Counted from the first letter of the stretch, positions 12,519-24,960 are shown. The stretch is 64,000 bases of DNA from Mercenaria mercenaria (GCF_021730395.1 NC_069368.1:16572001-16636000); one strand, 5' to 3'. Made by a program: numbers and translations. The notes: generated from the letters alone by a model not told the origin.

Positions 12519-12665
12519 GAGGAGCGGTCGTCCAGAGAATAATGTGTCGGCCGCTCAACCCAGGGGTCGTGGGTTCGAGCATCCGACAAAGGGCTCACGA
12601 CCATGACTTCTCATATGACACCAGTACTGGGTTTTCCCGGAAGCTGGTTGTTTAAAAGATAGTTT
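12519..12665 (+). mobile_element. Degenerate tRNA-derived SINE (same family as 37268-37435)
   Basis: A tRNA-like head with B box GGGTTCGAGC (about 12569) followed by the family body CTTCTCATATGACACCAGTACTGGGTTTT, also present at 37351-37380 (there CTTCTCATTTGACACCAG). The anticodon arm is degraded, so this is not a working tRNA. Confidence 0.7.
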
Positions 12666-12778
12666 CACATTCAATACCTGTTTTAGATTCGATTGCTTTG
12701 AAAATTCGAGTATGCCTGAAATATAATACCGAGAATAATCTATTTAGATTTTTAACAAGTAGCTGTGTTCAATAAACG

Positions 12779-13068
12779 TTTGATGCCCCGGTGGCATCCT
12801 TGTCGATACAAAGCAACCTAAGTCCAAAACGAGGTCAAGTTCAAGGTCAAGGTCAAACTGAGATCAGGTGATGTCTGAAGATGAGGAATGGTCACAGGTT
12901 ACATCTGCATTTGTATCAAGTCATTCTAGTAAGGGGTATTGATGCTAGACGAAACGGTCCCATTTGGTTAACTTCGTACGGATGGACGGACGGACGGACG
13001 AACGAACGGACGGACAGGACAATCACTATATGCCTCCCGCATCAGTAGATGCCGGGGGCATAAAACTT
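12779..13068 (+). mobile_element. Pearl/Helentron-like element with CGGA microsatellite and 3' hairpin
   Basis: Starts TGATGCCCCGGTGGCATC, carries an AAGGTCAAGGTCAA segment, then (CGGA)n at about 12980-13015, and ends in a hairpin TATGCCTCCCGCATC...GATGCCGGGGGCATA. A microsatellite followed by a short 3' hairpin is typical of Helentron-like and pearl elements. Confidence 0.65.
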
Positions 13069-13189
13069 GAATTTCGATATATCCGATCTTGCACGATTTT
13101 TAATCTTTGAATCTTGAGCAGATCGCAGTTTCAGTATTATTCTGAAATTCAGCTTAGTACGATTTTCGAGATGGCTCGACACTAATTGC

Positions 13190-13325
13190 TTGCTCCACTG
13201 GCACCAGATCAGAAAGAAAATGCCTCCGTACGTGTTACACCCTACCCCTAAGTATAGAATACCTAGGGGTAGGGTATAACATGTACAGAGGCATTTCTTT
13301 CTGATCTGGCGCCAGTGGCTTGCTC
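13190..13325. repeat. Fold-back MITE, arms about 65 bp
   Basis: Left arm contains CCAGATCAGAAAGAAAATGCC, right arm GGCATTTCTTTCTGATCTGG; the centre is CCTACCCCTAAGT / ACCTAGGGGTAGGG. Nothing is coded. Confidence 0.8.
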
Positions 13326-14660
13326 GATATTTGACTTTTTCATTTCAATATCAATCTTGGAACAGGCTGTTCATTCAATACGAGATCGAAATTTGGCTTT
13401 TTGAATATAATAAATTTTGATCATTGACGGCTTGCCCCAAATTAAAAGCTATTTTGCAATTTGACGTTTTTCGATCTTCAAGTGAGCTTAGGATCAAAGT
13501 TCAATAAGTTATGAAGTTGAATTTCGGTCTTCGAGCTTGCATAAAATTCTAAGCTAGTTGGACACCGCTCACGGCATAATAATAAATGTGCAGTTATTTG
13601 ATTACATAAAAAACTACTTAAAATCTTTATTTCATAATCATGAACATCAAAGAAAGTATTATAAAAGCGAGTTTCCATCTGATTGTAAGAAAGTAGAAAT
13701 TACTTTTGGAAAGTCATTGTTTGGTTTTATAATAATGTGTTTGTTGAGAATACCGTTATAAATGTTATTCTGATTAAACCAACAACAGCCATTTAGGTTT
13801 CTATTTTCTAATCTATCTTTGCAATCACTGTAAATTAGACTTAACAATATCCCTAAATCCATATGATCAAAAGTATTAATGTAACGGTACATTGGCGAAG
13901 AAGGGTTAGACATCGGCCTGAAATACGGAGTAGGCCGAAAACTAGCGAACAGTCTCGACAGCAGATTTACCTGGCCAAACGTATTATCGGCTTTTGTGGT
14001 GATTTTCACGATGGGTCTAATTTTCCCATATGCCAAGTTTTATAAGGAATGTACGGTATTATTTTAGACTAGGGTATTTAAAGAACAAATTTCATACATA
14101 ATTGTATTCAAAGAACCTTTCTACTAAATTAAAACATCTTTTCAACTGTATCGACTTTGTCTTTAAATACCCAACGTCTGCACAGGAGTGTTGTCAAAAC
14201 AATCTACAGCACCGATAAGGCAAAGAACACTGTCGGAGTTTGCAATAAACAATGTAAAACTTTTGATGAGAAAGTAGAGTTTCACGCCTTTTTCTGTGAT
14301 AAAATGAGTCAGTTAACTGCATTAGTATCCCTCAGTTCCTTACAAGTCTTAAGCTGTTCTCCACAAATGCCTGGCAACTCCCCCTTGGAGTTGGAGAATG
14401 AATGACCTTAGATATATTGTCTTTAGCCAATAATCACGGAGAACAAGAATACCTCGCCAAGTATTCGAACCTACTTTGAGATCTTGTGTGTTCTATGTGA
14501 TTTTGCTAGCTAAGCGGGAATCTGCGTGTAGCGTTCAATTTTAAAAATAGATGTATCACATGTTTGACGTCGCGGGAATATAATAAAGCCATTACATAAA
14601 CATGATAATACACCAGTCGTTTATAGTATAGGAGACGTTGGTCAAATTGACTTGTTTATA
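13326..14660. other. No supported gene
   Basis: Contains a 125-codon minus-strand frame (13659-14036) and an 82-codon plus-strand frame (14157-14405). Neither has a recognisable domain, signal peptide or splice context, and their composition is that of the surrounding DNA. I do not call a gene. Confidence 0.45.
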
Positions 14661-14822
14661 ATAGTTAAAGAAAATAGAAATTTTAACGTTTCGACAGGAA
14701 AAGCTAATATGTGATAAAAAGAATATTTCATTTGTGACTTTCCACATTAATTTTATTTGACTCGTTGAATAAAATTGATAAAATGCTCGGCAAAGCCTCG
14801 CATTTTATCATTTTATTCAACT
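14660..14822 (+). repeat. Dispersed repeat ending in a hairpin (second copy of 5090-5252)
   Basis: Shares GTGATAAAAAGAAT and following sequence with 5160-5250. The hairpin 14764-14821 has arms GTTGAATAAAATTGATAAAATG / CATTTTATCATTTTATTCAAC with centre CTCGGCAAAGCCTCG. Confidence 0.65.
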
Positions 14823-15175
14823 CTTTTAATAAATTCAATATGACACTCCTGTAATATCCTCTATACATCTTTAATCTATATAGACGTTTCAGTTAACTTT
14901 TTCAGGAGGCGACTCTTATTGTGAAATATTTACTGTCAAAAAATCGGACAGATGTGGTTCTTTGTAACTATACAGATATAGTCTTGCACAATGCAGTTTC
15001 TTTCATTACTGGTCAGTTCAGAAAACAGTGACGGAAACATAATTCAGTCTCACCAGTTATTACAGTTCACGGGCTAAATGTCTAAGATTCCAGGAATTCT
15101 ATGATAGGAATTTTCAACTACATGTATATCGCAACGTGTTTCGTACTGCTCTAAAGCTTTATAATGTTTGCGTTT

Positions 15176-16275
15176 TTTAGCTCGACTATACGAACTATAT
15201 GGAGAGCTATCCTACTCAACCCGGCGTCGGCGTCGGCGTCCTTCCGCGTCCCCACCTTGGTTAAAGTTTTTTTTACACTTTCTCTTTTTTTCTCCTTATC
15301 TCTGTAACTTAAAATAGTTATTCCTCATAATCACCCACACCATATGACACAAGGGCCATAAGTCTCACATCAATATTTCATGAATTATCCCCCCTTTTTA
15401 CTTAGAATTTCAGGTTAAAGTTTTGATGCACTTTCACTCTATCTTAATTATTACTAAATAGATTAGATTCAAACAGAAAGTAGTTGTTCCACATCATCTC
15501 CCTCATCATATAACACAATGTCCATAATTCTGGTACCAATATTTAATGAATTATCCCCCACTTTTACTTAGAGTTTCAGGTTAAAGTTTTGATGCACTTT
15601 CACTCCATCTCAGTTATTACTAAATGGATTTGATTCAAACTTAAAATAGTTGTTCAACATCATCACTCACATTATATGACATAAGAACCATAACTCTTGC
15701 ACCAATATTTGATGAATTATCTCCCCTTTTACTTAGAATTTCATGAAGTTTTGGTGCACTTTCACCCTATCTCAGTTATTACTAAATGAATTTGATTCAA
15801 ACTTAAGATATTGTTCCACCTTATACCCACCTCATATGACACAAGGTGCATAACTCTGGCACCAATTTTTCATAAATCATGCCCCCTTTTACTTAGAATT
15901 TAAGGTTAATTTTGATGCATTTTCACTATATCTTAGTAATTACCAAATGGATTTGATTCAAACATGAAGCAGTTGTTCCACATCATAACCCACATCATAT
16001 GACACAAGGTGTATAACTCTTGCACCAATAGTTTATGAATTATGCCCCCTTTTTGCATAGAATTATACTTATTTAGTGTTTTGATACACTTTATCCTTTA
16101 TCTCTCTTATAACTTAATATTTCTGACACGGACTCAAGCTATTTTTCAATATCTTCATCCACCATTGGGGTCATTAAACACTCCAGTGACAGCTCCAGCT
16201 TCCTCAGATGTGCCCAGGTTCACTATCCAGCATCGAAATAGTCGAACGCGCTGTCTCCTGTGACAGCTCTTGTTC
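15176..16275 (-). mobile_element. Tandem-core element (pearl/Helentron-like), minus orientation
   Basis: On the minus strand it opens AGAGCTGTCACAGGAGACAG...CGACTATTTCG near 16270 and closes with (GACGCC)n (about 15217-15233) and TCGTATAGTCGAGCTAAAAA at about 15178. The core is five units of about 165 bp (ATGACACAAGG-type motif at about 15345, 15515, 15678, 15836 and 16000). It has the same ends as 3577-4957 but an unrelated core. Confidence 0.7.
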
Positions 16276-16321
16276 CAACACCATTTGATGAATAGAAACC
16301 GCCAGTGAATATATACAGCAG

Positions 16322-16808
16322 AACTGTGGTAAAAGCCAAGTTTTCATCAATTTATATGAAATACTTTTTGAACTAGGCGCGTCACAAGGTGAGAGTGTGC
16401 ATTTTCGATTCTCTCAGGGGTCATAACTCTGGAAATAGGGGACGGAGACAAACGAAAAAATAGGAGGTGCGCAATTTCATATCATGATAAAGACTCATGC
16501 AAGGTTTCATCAATTTATATGAAACACTTTTAGAGCGAGGAGCGTCACAAGGTGAAAATGTGCATTTTTTACTATTTCAGGGGCCATAACTCTGGAAATA
16601 TGGGGCAAAACCAGACGAAAAATAGGAGGTGCGCAAGTTCATATCATGATAAAGACTCATGCAAGATTTCATCTGTTCATATCAGATACTTTTTGAGCTA
16701 GGCGCCTCACAAAATTCCGACGGACAGACCCACGGGCGGACGGACGGACGACAGGACGCACAATACCAAATCTATATGCCCCCTCCACTTTGTTGTGGGG
16801 GCACATAA
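16322..16808 (+). mobile_element. Tandem-core element with CGGA microsatellite and hairpin end
   Basis: Two and a partial tandem units of about 165 bp (CATAACTCTGGAAATA at about 16424 and 16586), then (CGGA)n near 16734-16750, then the 3' hairpin TATATGCCCCCTCC...GGGGGCATAA. Resembles the end of 12779-13068 but has a different core. Confidence 0.7.
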
Positions 16809-17039
16809 CCTGTGCGTTTCATCTATAAAACATATTAAAAGCATTAAATTTATCCATCTATACGAAATAAATTCATGTTCGTTGACACGACCGGATGAAA
16901 AGACTTCAATAAATATATTTCCGCTAGTTTCAGCGTGGTACAATAAGAAACAAACAGATTCATCTCCAGATAGGTCGAAAAATGTAAGTTTTTATACGTT
17001 ACGAGAACGCTAAGGGGTGGATTTTTCAGCCTCAACTTA

Positions 17040-17152
17040 CGAGGACATTTACGAAGTGTCGTAAATAACGAGGCTTTCGAGAATATCTGCTACGAATACC
17101 TTACGAACCCTTTACGAACATCTTAGGACTTAAGGTACCTTCGAGATAGTGG
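17040..17152 (-). mobile_element. TIR-like end, inverse of 11218
   Basis: Ends TTCGAGATAGTGGCCCC; the interior is built of cttacga/tttacga repeats. See the entry at 11218. Confidence 0.5.
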
Positions 17153-17159
17153 CCCCAGA

Positions 17160-18645
17160 ATAGGATGATAAATAGTCATCGTAAACAAATCTCAGTGCCC
17201 TTTCTTGCAGTTTTTCCATTTTCTTAGTACTGTTTTCAGAGCAAAAATGCCAAGCCATTGGCCAAAAATTAAAATTTGATAAGATAAATTAAAGAAGAAC
17301 TGAAGAAGATGATGATGAAATTTTGCGCTGTCATGGACAAGGATCACTATTTAAAGGGCTAGATCTATGTAGGGTCAGTGAGTAGATATAGATGGAGTAA
17401 GACTGGTTAAATTGGACACCTTCGTAATACCGGCCACTTTGCACATGTCCATTATATCTATCATTTGATTTATGAGTCAATTCAGGGGTTGCTTTCTCAT
17501 TGGATTCTTCTGTATTGTAAAGTTCTGTCTTTTTCTGAAATCTACAAAGTCATTTCAGTTTTCTAAAAAAAACTTCAACTTAGGTCTAATTAATTTTCCT
17601 ATTATCGACACTTTGATGGCCAGGCATTTTTTAGATCTACCACAATGTTCCTTGAATGATATTCAGCTCAGTCATATATATTACTTGGAAACACTGCATG
17701 CGTGCATTCTGTGACCACGCCATTTATCTCCTCCAGGCAATTTACCCCGAGTCTGTTCCTGGCGCCGTAAAAAAGTTATTGAACGCTTTATACGGATATA
17801 GGCTAAATAGTTTTAAGTCCTGCTCAAGGCCACTTTTCCGGCAACGATATTTGTAAAATATGGTACAAGGTCGACCAAATTTATGATAGCAAAGGCTTTA
17901 GAAGTATTGATTCTTACTTACGACTGTACAGCACAAGTGCAAGAACCTTTTGTTGCCGACTTTTTCTTGTTTAAGCCGATTTCAGTATCTTATGGGGAAC
18001 TTCAAAACAATTTGGTCTCTATTCGGGTCACTGTACTGAGTAAGGATACCATTCAAATATACAAGGAAAGTTCCCACAAAACATTTCGATATAAAGTTCA
18101 TAATTATTCTAGAATCTGTTGCTGCTTGTTTTTGTTGTTTAAAACAGTAGTCCTCAGTTGCCCACACAACCACACAATACCAAGATTATAAACAATAAAT
18201 ATGGGACTATTTTTGACACATCCAAAATATTTTGTGTGATGCGGCGGTCACATTGAAATAGAAGGAAAACGTTGAAACTTGGTAGTTGATTTACAGCTAT
18301 AGCCAGTTGCTAAAGCACTGGCTAAAAATAAAACAAAAAATTAACTTATTACACACGAAAAAGGTAACCTTCTTTCTGGCGCATTCATCAAACTGAAAAC
18401 GAAAGGAATTTTCCACGTGATGTCCGACACAAATTGATTTCTTTTCTGCTCTTTGATTTCTTTCCTGTTTCTTTTTTTCTAGTGACATTTATTTTTCCCG
18501 TTTGTGTTGTCAAATCTGATGCTATTATTATGGGCCAAATCAGACATTAAAGATCAAAATTTGAAATTTTGCAAATTGAAAGGAAAAAAAATCGTCATTT
18601 ATGACATACACTGCACTGCACTCACAGAAATCTATCACAAATACT
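17160..18645. other. No supported gene
   Basis: Holds a 102-codon frame (17883-18191) and shorter ones, none with a recognisable motif. No repeat borders seen. Confidence 0.45.
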
Positions 18646-18649
18646 CCGC

Positions 18650-18945
18650 GCCCAATTAGAAAGTCAGTGGACGCATTGGTCGAGAGGGCTAGAACGCTTA
18701 CCTATGGAGGTGAAGACCCCGGGTTCAATTCCTGGCTACTCACATTGCGGTGTGCCCTGGGGCAAGACACTTTATCACGATTGCCTCAGTCGACCCAGCT
18801 GTAAACTGGTACCAGCAAATTTCTGGGGGTAAGGTATAATTGGTTCTAACGTACTGTTCTTAAATTAGGGTCGCTAAAAGCTCTACAGAGCTTATGTTCA
18901 TTGTTTCATAAAGCGACGGTAAATAAAATTTACCTTTATAGTTCG
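18650..18945 (+). mobile_element. tRNA-derived SINE
   Basis: tRNA-like head about 18664-18737 (A-box-like GGTCGAGAGGGCTAGAACG, B box GGGTTCAATTCC), then a conserved body TGCCCTGGGGCAAGACACTT...CCCAGCTGTAAACTGG and a 3' end AAAGCGACGGTAAATAAAATT. This layout recurs in many invertebrate SINEs. Not a working tRNA: no paired 3' acceptor stem. Confidence 0.75.
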
Positions 18946-19189
18946 ATTTTCTAATTATTGACTCGTCTGCCGATTTAGTGAAATCAGCATGATTTACTTT
19001 GCCTTATTTAGGTAAAAACCACTATCGTGCTGAATAACACTACCTAAATAACGGACCGTTCCATTATCAAAAGTACAAACACATCGCTGACCTTAAAATC
19101 AAACTATACCTTCACTCTGCCATTTAGATCTAATTGCATTGGCTGAATTTTGTATAATTAAATCTGTCTGATAGATCTATTATCACACT

Positions 19190-20150
19190 GTTTAGGCAAG
19201 ACGACAGTGCTCGCGACCGAGTGTATTTGACAACCAAAGCTCGAGAAAACATGGTGAATTTCGACCACGGAGTTCAGGTAAGGCTTATTTTTTCCCTTGT
19301 ATTTTCAATCGTACGCACATTCCATTTAAATGACTAGTCTTACGGAATATCCACACCATCTCTCCATTCGACGAATATTTTATATTACTTGAACACGAAT
19401 GGTTTCGTAGTAAAACGCAACAAAGTTTGATGCGTGATGTTCAAATGACGAACAGACATGACTGTGAAATTGGTCATATTTTGTCATCGACGTAATCCAG
19501 CCAATTCGTCAGGTACCTAAAGATTCTTTATACAAGATAACTGTTGCTACTGAACTTATTTTTGACGTAAGTATTGAAATGCACTTTTTAAAGCAGCATG
19601 CCTCCAGATTTGGCTAAAAAATAATCTTTCTTTCAAATTGAAGTTTGTTCATATTATGAACATAAGAATATGAATTTTTGTTTCTAAAATATTTTAAAAG
19701 TTCCAAATCAAGAAAAAAATATGACCGCGCCGGGAATCGAACCCCGGACCGCCGCGGCAATAAAGACATTTTCCCGTCGTCGTAAGCAATAGCGCTATAG
19801 CTGAAGTAGTGAATAATGACTTCGAACTATAGATATTTATTATTGAGACAGTTCACCTGGCGTAAAAACGTGACAAACGCTTTTCGATTTTCATCGTAAA
19901 AAGTAGTAAAAACAGCAAATTCTCATGACATTGTGTTTCCGTAACATAAAGTTTGTCAGTAATTAAGTTTTAAAACCTTCTTAAGAAATATAGCATTTAT
20001 TTCAAGACATCCAAAATGATTTTGTTTTTGTTGTCGACCGATCTGGAGGCATGCTGCTTTAAAATGCAACGTTAGGGATACCGATCGCTATACAGCGTTT
20101 ATCTAAAACAAACACCAAATACTTTTAACACCGAAGTCTTAATTCTCCGT
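19190..20150. repeat. Left arm (part 1) of a large inverted duplication
   Basis: TTTAGGCAAGACGACAGTGCTCGCG at about 19190 and CCTAAAGATTCTT...TGTTGCTAC at about 19515 match, in inverse, 28345-28160. 20060-20145 (TGCAACGTTAGGGATACCG) matches 28130-28050. The colinear right arm lacks the MITE at 19592-20058. A start-like ATGGTGAATTTCG and a donor-like CAGGTAAGG lie at about 19251-19284, but no gene follows that I can recognise. Confidence 0.7.
19592..20058. mobile_element. TTAA-flanked MITE carrying a tRNA-like segment
   Basis: 467 bp. TIRs AGCAGCATGCCTCCAGAT / ATCTGGAGGCATGCTGCT, flanked by TTAA (19588-19591 and 20059-20062). The empty site survives in the inverse arm near 28136 (ACTTTTAAAATGC). 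TTAA duplication is typical of piggyBac-like MITEs. Inside, on the minus strand about 19725-19800, a tRNA-like sequence has B box GGGGTTCGATTCC and ends GGCGCGGTC, so it may hold a nested SINE head or a captured pol III promoter. Confidence 0.8.
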
Positions 20151-20259
20151 TCTTTTACTGCATTTCTGTAGGTAGAACTTCATTTTCACGAGTTTCCATT
20201 TTACCGGTACTGGAGGAGATATTTCATTGTCTCTCACAAAGAGACCCAGTATTTCACTT

Positions 20260-21160
20260 GGTTGCGTTCTATGCTTCTATTTGAACTAGAATGTCAACAC
20301 AAATAGAATCTAGTCTGATGCCTATTTCATTTTTGTTCAGCCTCGTGCTCTTGTTATCATGACACCATTGTCCTCCATTCAAAGTACCTCGTTCATAGAG
20401 TAATGGTCTCGCTTTCAAATAACATGACGACAAACTTTAGAGTCAATACATATTTTTAATTGCATTATAGTGACAATTGTAACATATTCAAAAGTGTTTC
20501 ATTTATTTCCAGAGTTTTTTTTTTTTATATGAGGACACCACGAGCGCCCGAGTATCCCGTTGTGGAAGCTGTAGATGACGCTGCCGAAGATTACAGTAAA
20601 TGAAAGTAAAAGTATGCCAATTGGAGTAAGGTTTGTAAATACAATTTTGTACGAGGTAATTCGAACCAAAATTCAAGCTCTGTTGGTGAATTTCATCTAA
20701 AATAACAAATACATAAAAGAAACTTTCAGTTCTGACCCATATATAATACAAAAAACTGATACTGAGAACAAAGTTAGATTAACGGGCGGAACATAGCTAA
20801 TAGAAAGTTTTTTGTGCTACGAGTCAAATATTAACCCTCTGAAGAGATCAGGTAAACAGTGGCAATTTGGAAAAAGATCCAGAAATTTTCATATAACCGT
20901 GTGAATACATAAATATGTTTATTTTATAGGTCCATCTTCTTTCAACTTTATTTCGTGTCAGCTGAAATAGGCTGAATAAAGGGAAGTGAAACAGTGAGAG
21001 AGCTTTACATTTTTGTTGTTTTATTTTTGGTTGTTTGAAGCCACCGCATCATTTAAGCCATATGAGTTCTAGTTTCATTTACGGAGGAAACGACAGAACA
21101 CTCTTTTAATAGCTATTGAATTACAGTCTGGTGAACTTGCATGTTTCGTTTGGATTATGC
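20260..21160. other. No gene seen inside the 4.9-kb insertion
   Basis: AT-rich. The 82-codon frame at 20503-20751 has no motif. Confidence 0.45.
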
Positions 21161-21164
21161 GTCG

Positions 21165-21360
21165 GTCGTTTTGCAACAGTATTTCTGTTATGTAACGGTG
21201 GGAAGATAGTTTAACTGTCCAGTATTTCTGGATTCTGTACCAGTACTTATATGTGTTCCAGAAGAAGCGGAGGACGAATTATTACAGACACAATATCTTT
21301 TATACAGGAAATCAAACTCATAGCTCCATCATCTGCAGATCTGCGCTCTCCGGGTGATAC
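21165..21360 (-). mobile_element. Degenerate SINE, same family as 22190-22418
   Basis: Shares GGATTCTGTACCAGTAC, GGAGGACGAAT and GATCTGCGCTCTCC with the copy at 22190-22418. The tRNA head is worn. Confidence 0.65.
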
Positions 21361-22189
21361 GATGGTCAAATACAGAAATCTCCAAACTATACAAATCATA
21401 ACGGCTTGAACCGATGTCATGCAGTGCATAGGCAAGTCGTCTGTAGAGCATCCAGTTAAATTCACTGAAATGGCCAGCGAGAAAAATAATTCTAATTTCA
21501 AGACGTGTATCTGCACGCTTGCGTGAAGTAAGACTTCATACAAACTACTATGATTCATCTAAACAGTGTCATATAACTTAATTAAATTGCTCCTTACATG
21601 TGAGTCCACATTTTCAAAACTGAAAATACTAATATGTGAATTCTGAAACTTCAGAGGTTAACTAGAATAGACTATGAAATTCTACACTTATCTGTACACG
21701 TATGAAACTGTAATCTCTTTATTAGCGTAAAATGAAATACAAAACCATTTTAAATAACATTTATTTTAAAAACATGTAACATAAAAACATTTCCATGGTT
21801 AATCACCGAATAAACACTAATTAATCAGTTTAAACAAAAACTAACAAAAACATCATTAATCAAACTTGCCACGCCAACTTATCATTATGGCATCAATACC
21901 ACAGAACAGTCACGTTTACGAACACCAATACCAGTATCGGCATTAAATAAATTACAGAACAATCAATTTTAAAACTCTGTTTCCATTATTGGCACCATTT
22001 ATCACGAAAATGTTCAACAACCGTCATGGCCTGCGAAATAAACTGACTCAAATTCAGGATTAATTTCCTGAGGACTTCATCTACTTCTTGATACATTAGC
22101 CCGTGAATGTTCGACTCTTAATCGGACTACATTATGCGTATTTTGAATTAGGTTATTTATTTATTTGTTGTTGTTGTTGTTTTTGTTTG

Positions 22190-22418
22190 TTTAACGCCGT
22201 TTTTCAACAGTATGTTCCTGGATTCTGTACCAGTACAAATCTGTTACCACAAGTAACTGCCAACTTCACCATATGAATCAGAGGTAGAGGACGAATGAGA
22301 TAAGCTACAATGTCTTTTATCAATCGTCACGGAGAACATACGCCCCGCACGGGGATCGAACTCACGATCCTGCGATCCGTAGATCTGCGCTCTCCCTGAG
22401 CTAAGCGGGCGGGACTTA
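22190..22418 (-). mobile_element. tRNA-derived SINE
   Basis: On the minus strand the head reads GCTTAGCTCAGGGAGAGCG (A box, D-arm) ... GTTCGATCCCCGTGCGGGGC (B box, T-arm, acceptor side), then a body ending in TTGAAAAACGGCGTTAAAC. A third, 3'-only copy is at 26459-26552. Not called as a tRNA gene, because the 5' acceptor strand does not pair properly and the SINE body follows. Confidence 0.8.
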
Positions 22419-22599
22419 AAATTCAGTTTACCCCAGGTGGGGCTAATTTGAATGACCTCAAATCCTTGGGTATCAAATGTGTTTATTATCAAAAGGCTTA
22501 AACAACTGTAGTGTACACGAATTTGATATTCTTTTATCATATACTTGAGAGAAGAAGACAACAAACCCATCATAACGTGACTCCCAAAAATTAAATGCG

Positions 22600-23085
22600 A
22601 AACAAGAAAGAGAGTTCCAGTATATGACTACTTAATCTTGAGCTTAGAAAGTGATGATAAAAGACAGGTATTTGGATGGAGTATAATTCGGCGACTCGGC
22701 ACATTAGCACATTAACTTATTCCATAGAAGGAATAAGACAAAAGCGTACTTGTATGTCATAATACTGAAAATATCACACTGACCCTTGGGTAAAGCTTAA
22801 CGTGGAATTAGCTTTAGACTAATTAATCAAACAAAAAAGAAAATTCCAGTAATATGACTACTTAATCTTGAGCTTAGAAAGTGACCGTTTTTGGCGTACT
22901 GAATGATATTATAAAAAGATAAATACTTGGATGGAGTATAATTCTGCGACTCGGCACATTAGCACATTAACTTATTCCATTTAAGGAATAAGACAAAGGC
23001 GTACGTTTATGTCATAATACTGAAAATATCACACTGACCCTTGGGTAAAGCTTAACGTGGAATCAGCTTTAGACTAATTAAATAA
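22600..23085 (+). repeat. Two-copy tandem duplication, units about 230-250 bp
   Basis: Units at about 22605-22825 and 22840-23085 share TATGACTACTTAATCTTGAG, CGGCACATTAGCACATTAAC and GACCCTTGGGTAAAGCTTAA. They differ by an indel (about 20 bp, TGACCGTTTTTGGCG in the second) and scattered changes, so the duplication is moderately old. Confidence 0.85.
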
Positions 23086-23499
23086 GAATGATTGATATAT
23101 TATGAATGATGATTTCAATAAAGCATTGTCATGTGTAGGCCTAAAGCTTAATGACAATAATCTACATTGAACTGAAAATAATGTTGCCTTCAAACCAGAT
23201 GTATTAATGCAATAACTTTACTTGCACTTAGATGCATCGTCCAAATAAGATTAAGTTACAAAGATATTACATTTTTATTGTATAATTATAATTATTTATA
23301 TGGCACAAAGCCCACAAAATATGTTTGCTTGGTAGGGGCAACTATTTCATGTCAGTAAAAGAGATGTTGCCTAGACTTTAACAATTCTACTCAGATATGT
23401 TTGGCAGGAAATAAAAAAAATAAACTGAATATATACAAACTGTAAAATCAAGGTATTTCTTACGCGTCAGCTGTACTATCATATACTAGTTAACTTTTT

Positions 23500-24170
23500 A
23501 TTTAGGTTCACTTTTCTCAGTCTTAAGAGTAAGTAACAGCGGGAAAGAAGCCCTCTGTGCCATAAATGCTTTTCGCGTACCATATATACTAACATCCAAG
23601 TCGTTCTGCATACGGATGCGCACATCTGCAATGATCCGGGTACCTCTTTTCCATGAACTGGGATACGTTTAGGTAACACCTTCATATAATACTAGCTTCT
23701 GTCGTTTCCTGCGGAAATGCTTTGACAGCGAGAATGACGCCCTCTGTGCCAGAAATGCTTATTGCATGCTATATTTACTAACAAACAAACGGTTTTGCAT
23801 ATGAATGCGCACATCTGCAATGATTTTGATGCCTCTTCCCATGAACTTCGACAACAAACTGGGTATGTTTTGGTAACATCTGCATAGAACACTAGCTTCT
23901 GCCGTTCAAGTTTGTCTTTTCTTACGAACATGCTTTGACATTGATCACATCCGGTCATTTTGTCAACATGTATCATCAAATGTTAAGGTTAAGACTGTCT
24001 ATGCGTGAACCTGTTACCACATGTAACACATACGTGTGTTTATACTCGAAGTAAAAAGCCTTCCCACATACAGAACAGGCGATTACAGGTGATTTCGTTC
24101 CCTTGCATGGATGCGATTATGTCTGCTCAGCAATGATACATACTGAAACTGTTTTACGCACATAACAATA
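23500..24170 (-). pseudogene. C2H2 zinc-finger gene relic, possible
   Basis: On the minus strand, fragments resemble C2H2 fingers: CSVCGKAFYFEYKHT (about 24030-24090) and CDQCQSMFVRKDKLERQ (about 23900-23950), followed by two diverged tandem units (about 23715-23905 and 23540-23690) sharing GCACATCTGCAATGAT and CCCTCTGTGCCA. The histidines and linkers are not in one frame and no continuous array can be read, so any gene is dead. It lies inside the 4.9-kb insertion. Confidence 0.4.
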
Positions 24171-24174
24171 TGGA

Positions 24175-24960
24175 AATTCCCAATCTGAAAATATAAGAAA
24201 ATTTGTGTCTGTCATTTAACAAGTGTTTTGCAAAGAAGTGCGGTTTAAACTGTTCAATTAGATGCTTTAAGTTTTACTGTTATATGCCTAACGTCGCATT
24301 CTAACTTCCAACGAACAATTAATATGCCAGTCATGGCATTTTACCATCGCAGTCATATAACAACTGTTGTTCCGCTAGCTACCATGACAGTAATAGCTTC
24401 CTCGCGTATCTATACCACAGCAGCGTGAGCGGACGCAATGATCAAGTGGTAAGAAGAAACTAGGGAAAATGAATTCGAAATCCGTATTAACCTGGCACGC
24501 TTAAGAAATGGGGAAGCTTATGGATTTATGAAAGAATTCTGTCAAAAATCAGTTTTCTTTATTGATAATGCTACCATATGGGAAGTAGCTTTAAAAATAA
24601 TTTATGTAAAAGCTATAGGTACGTCTTTTCCGTTAACCTGATTCAAGTATGTGGTTTAATTTTGTTTATTCTAAAAGTTATTAGGAGGTATAATTATAAT
24701 AATCACAAATGTATAAATTAAAACGAAAAGAAAAAAAAGAAAGAAAACAAAACAAACTATACCTATACCTTTATTATATTGTGATTTGAATAAAAGGACA
24801 ATGGTGTCATGATGACACGATAACCCGAGACTGAACAAACATAGAATAGTCATCACTAGACTCCCTATTTTATGTCGAAATATTTTTTTTAACTTTAATT
24901 GTAAAGTATTAAAGACCTAAAAAAAGATAATTTGCAAACCAAGTTAAATAAATGTAGACT
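24175..24960. other. No gene seen
   Basis: AT-rich. The 61-codon hydrophobic frame on the minus strand (24671-24856) comes from a purine-rich tract and is not supported. Confidence 0.5.

Noticed and set aside
12519-12600. tRNA-like sequences here and at 18664, 22330, 37268, 41345 and 59278
   Set aside because: All have A/B boxes but mismatched acceptor stems and are followed by SINE bodies, so they are SINE heads, not tRNA genes.
13659-14036. 125-codon minus-strand frame
   Set aside because: No motif, no start or splice context, and composition like the surroundings.
19251-19284. Possible short first exon (ATGGTGAATTTCG...CAG|GTAAGG)
   Set aside because: Only 11 codons, no downstream exon recognised, and the inverse arm does not preserve the ATG.
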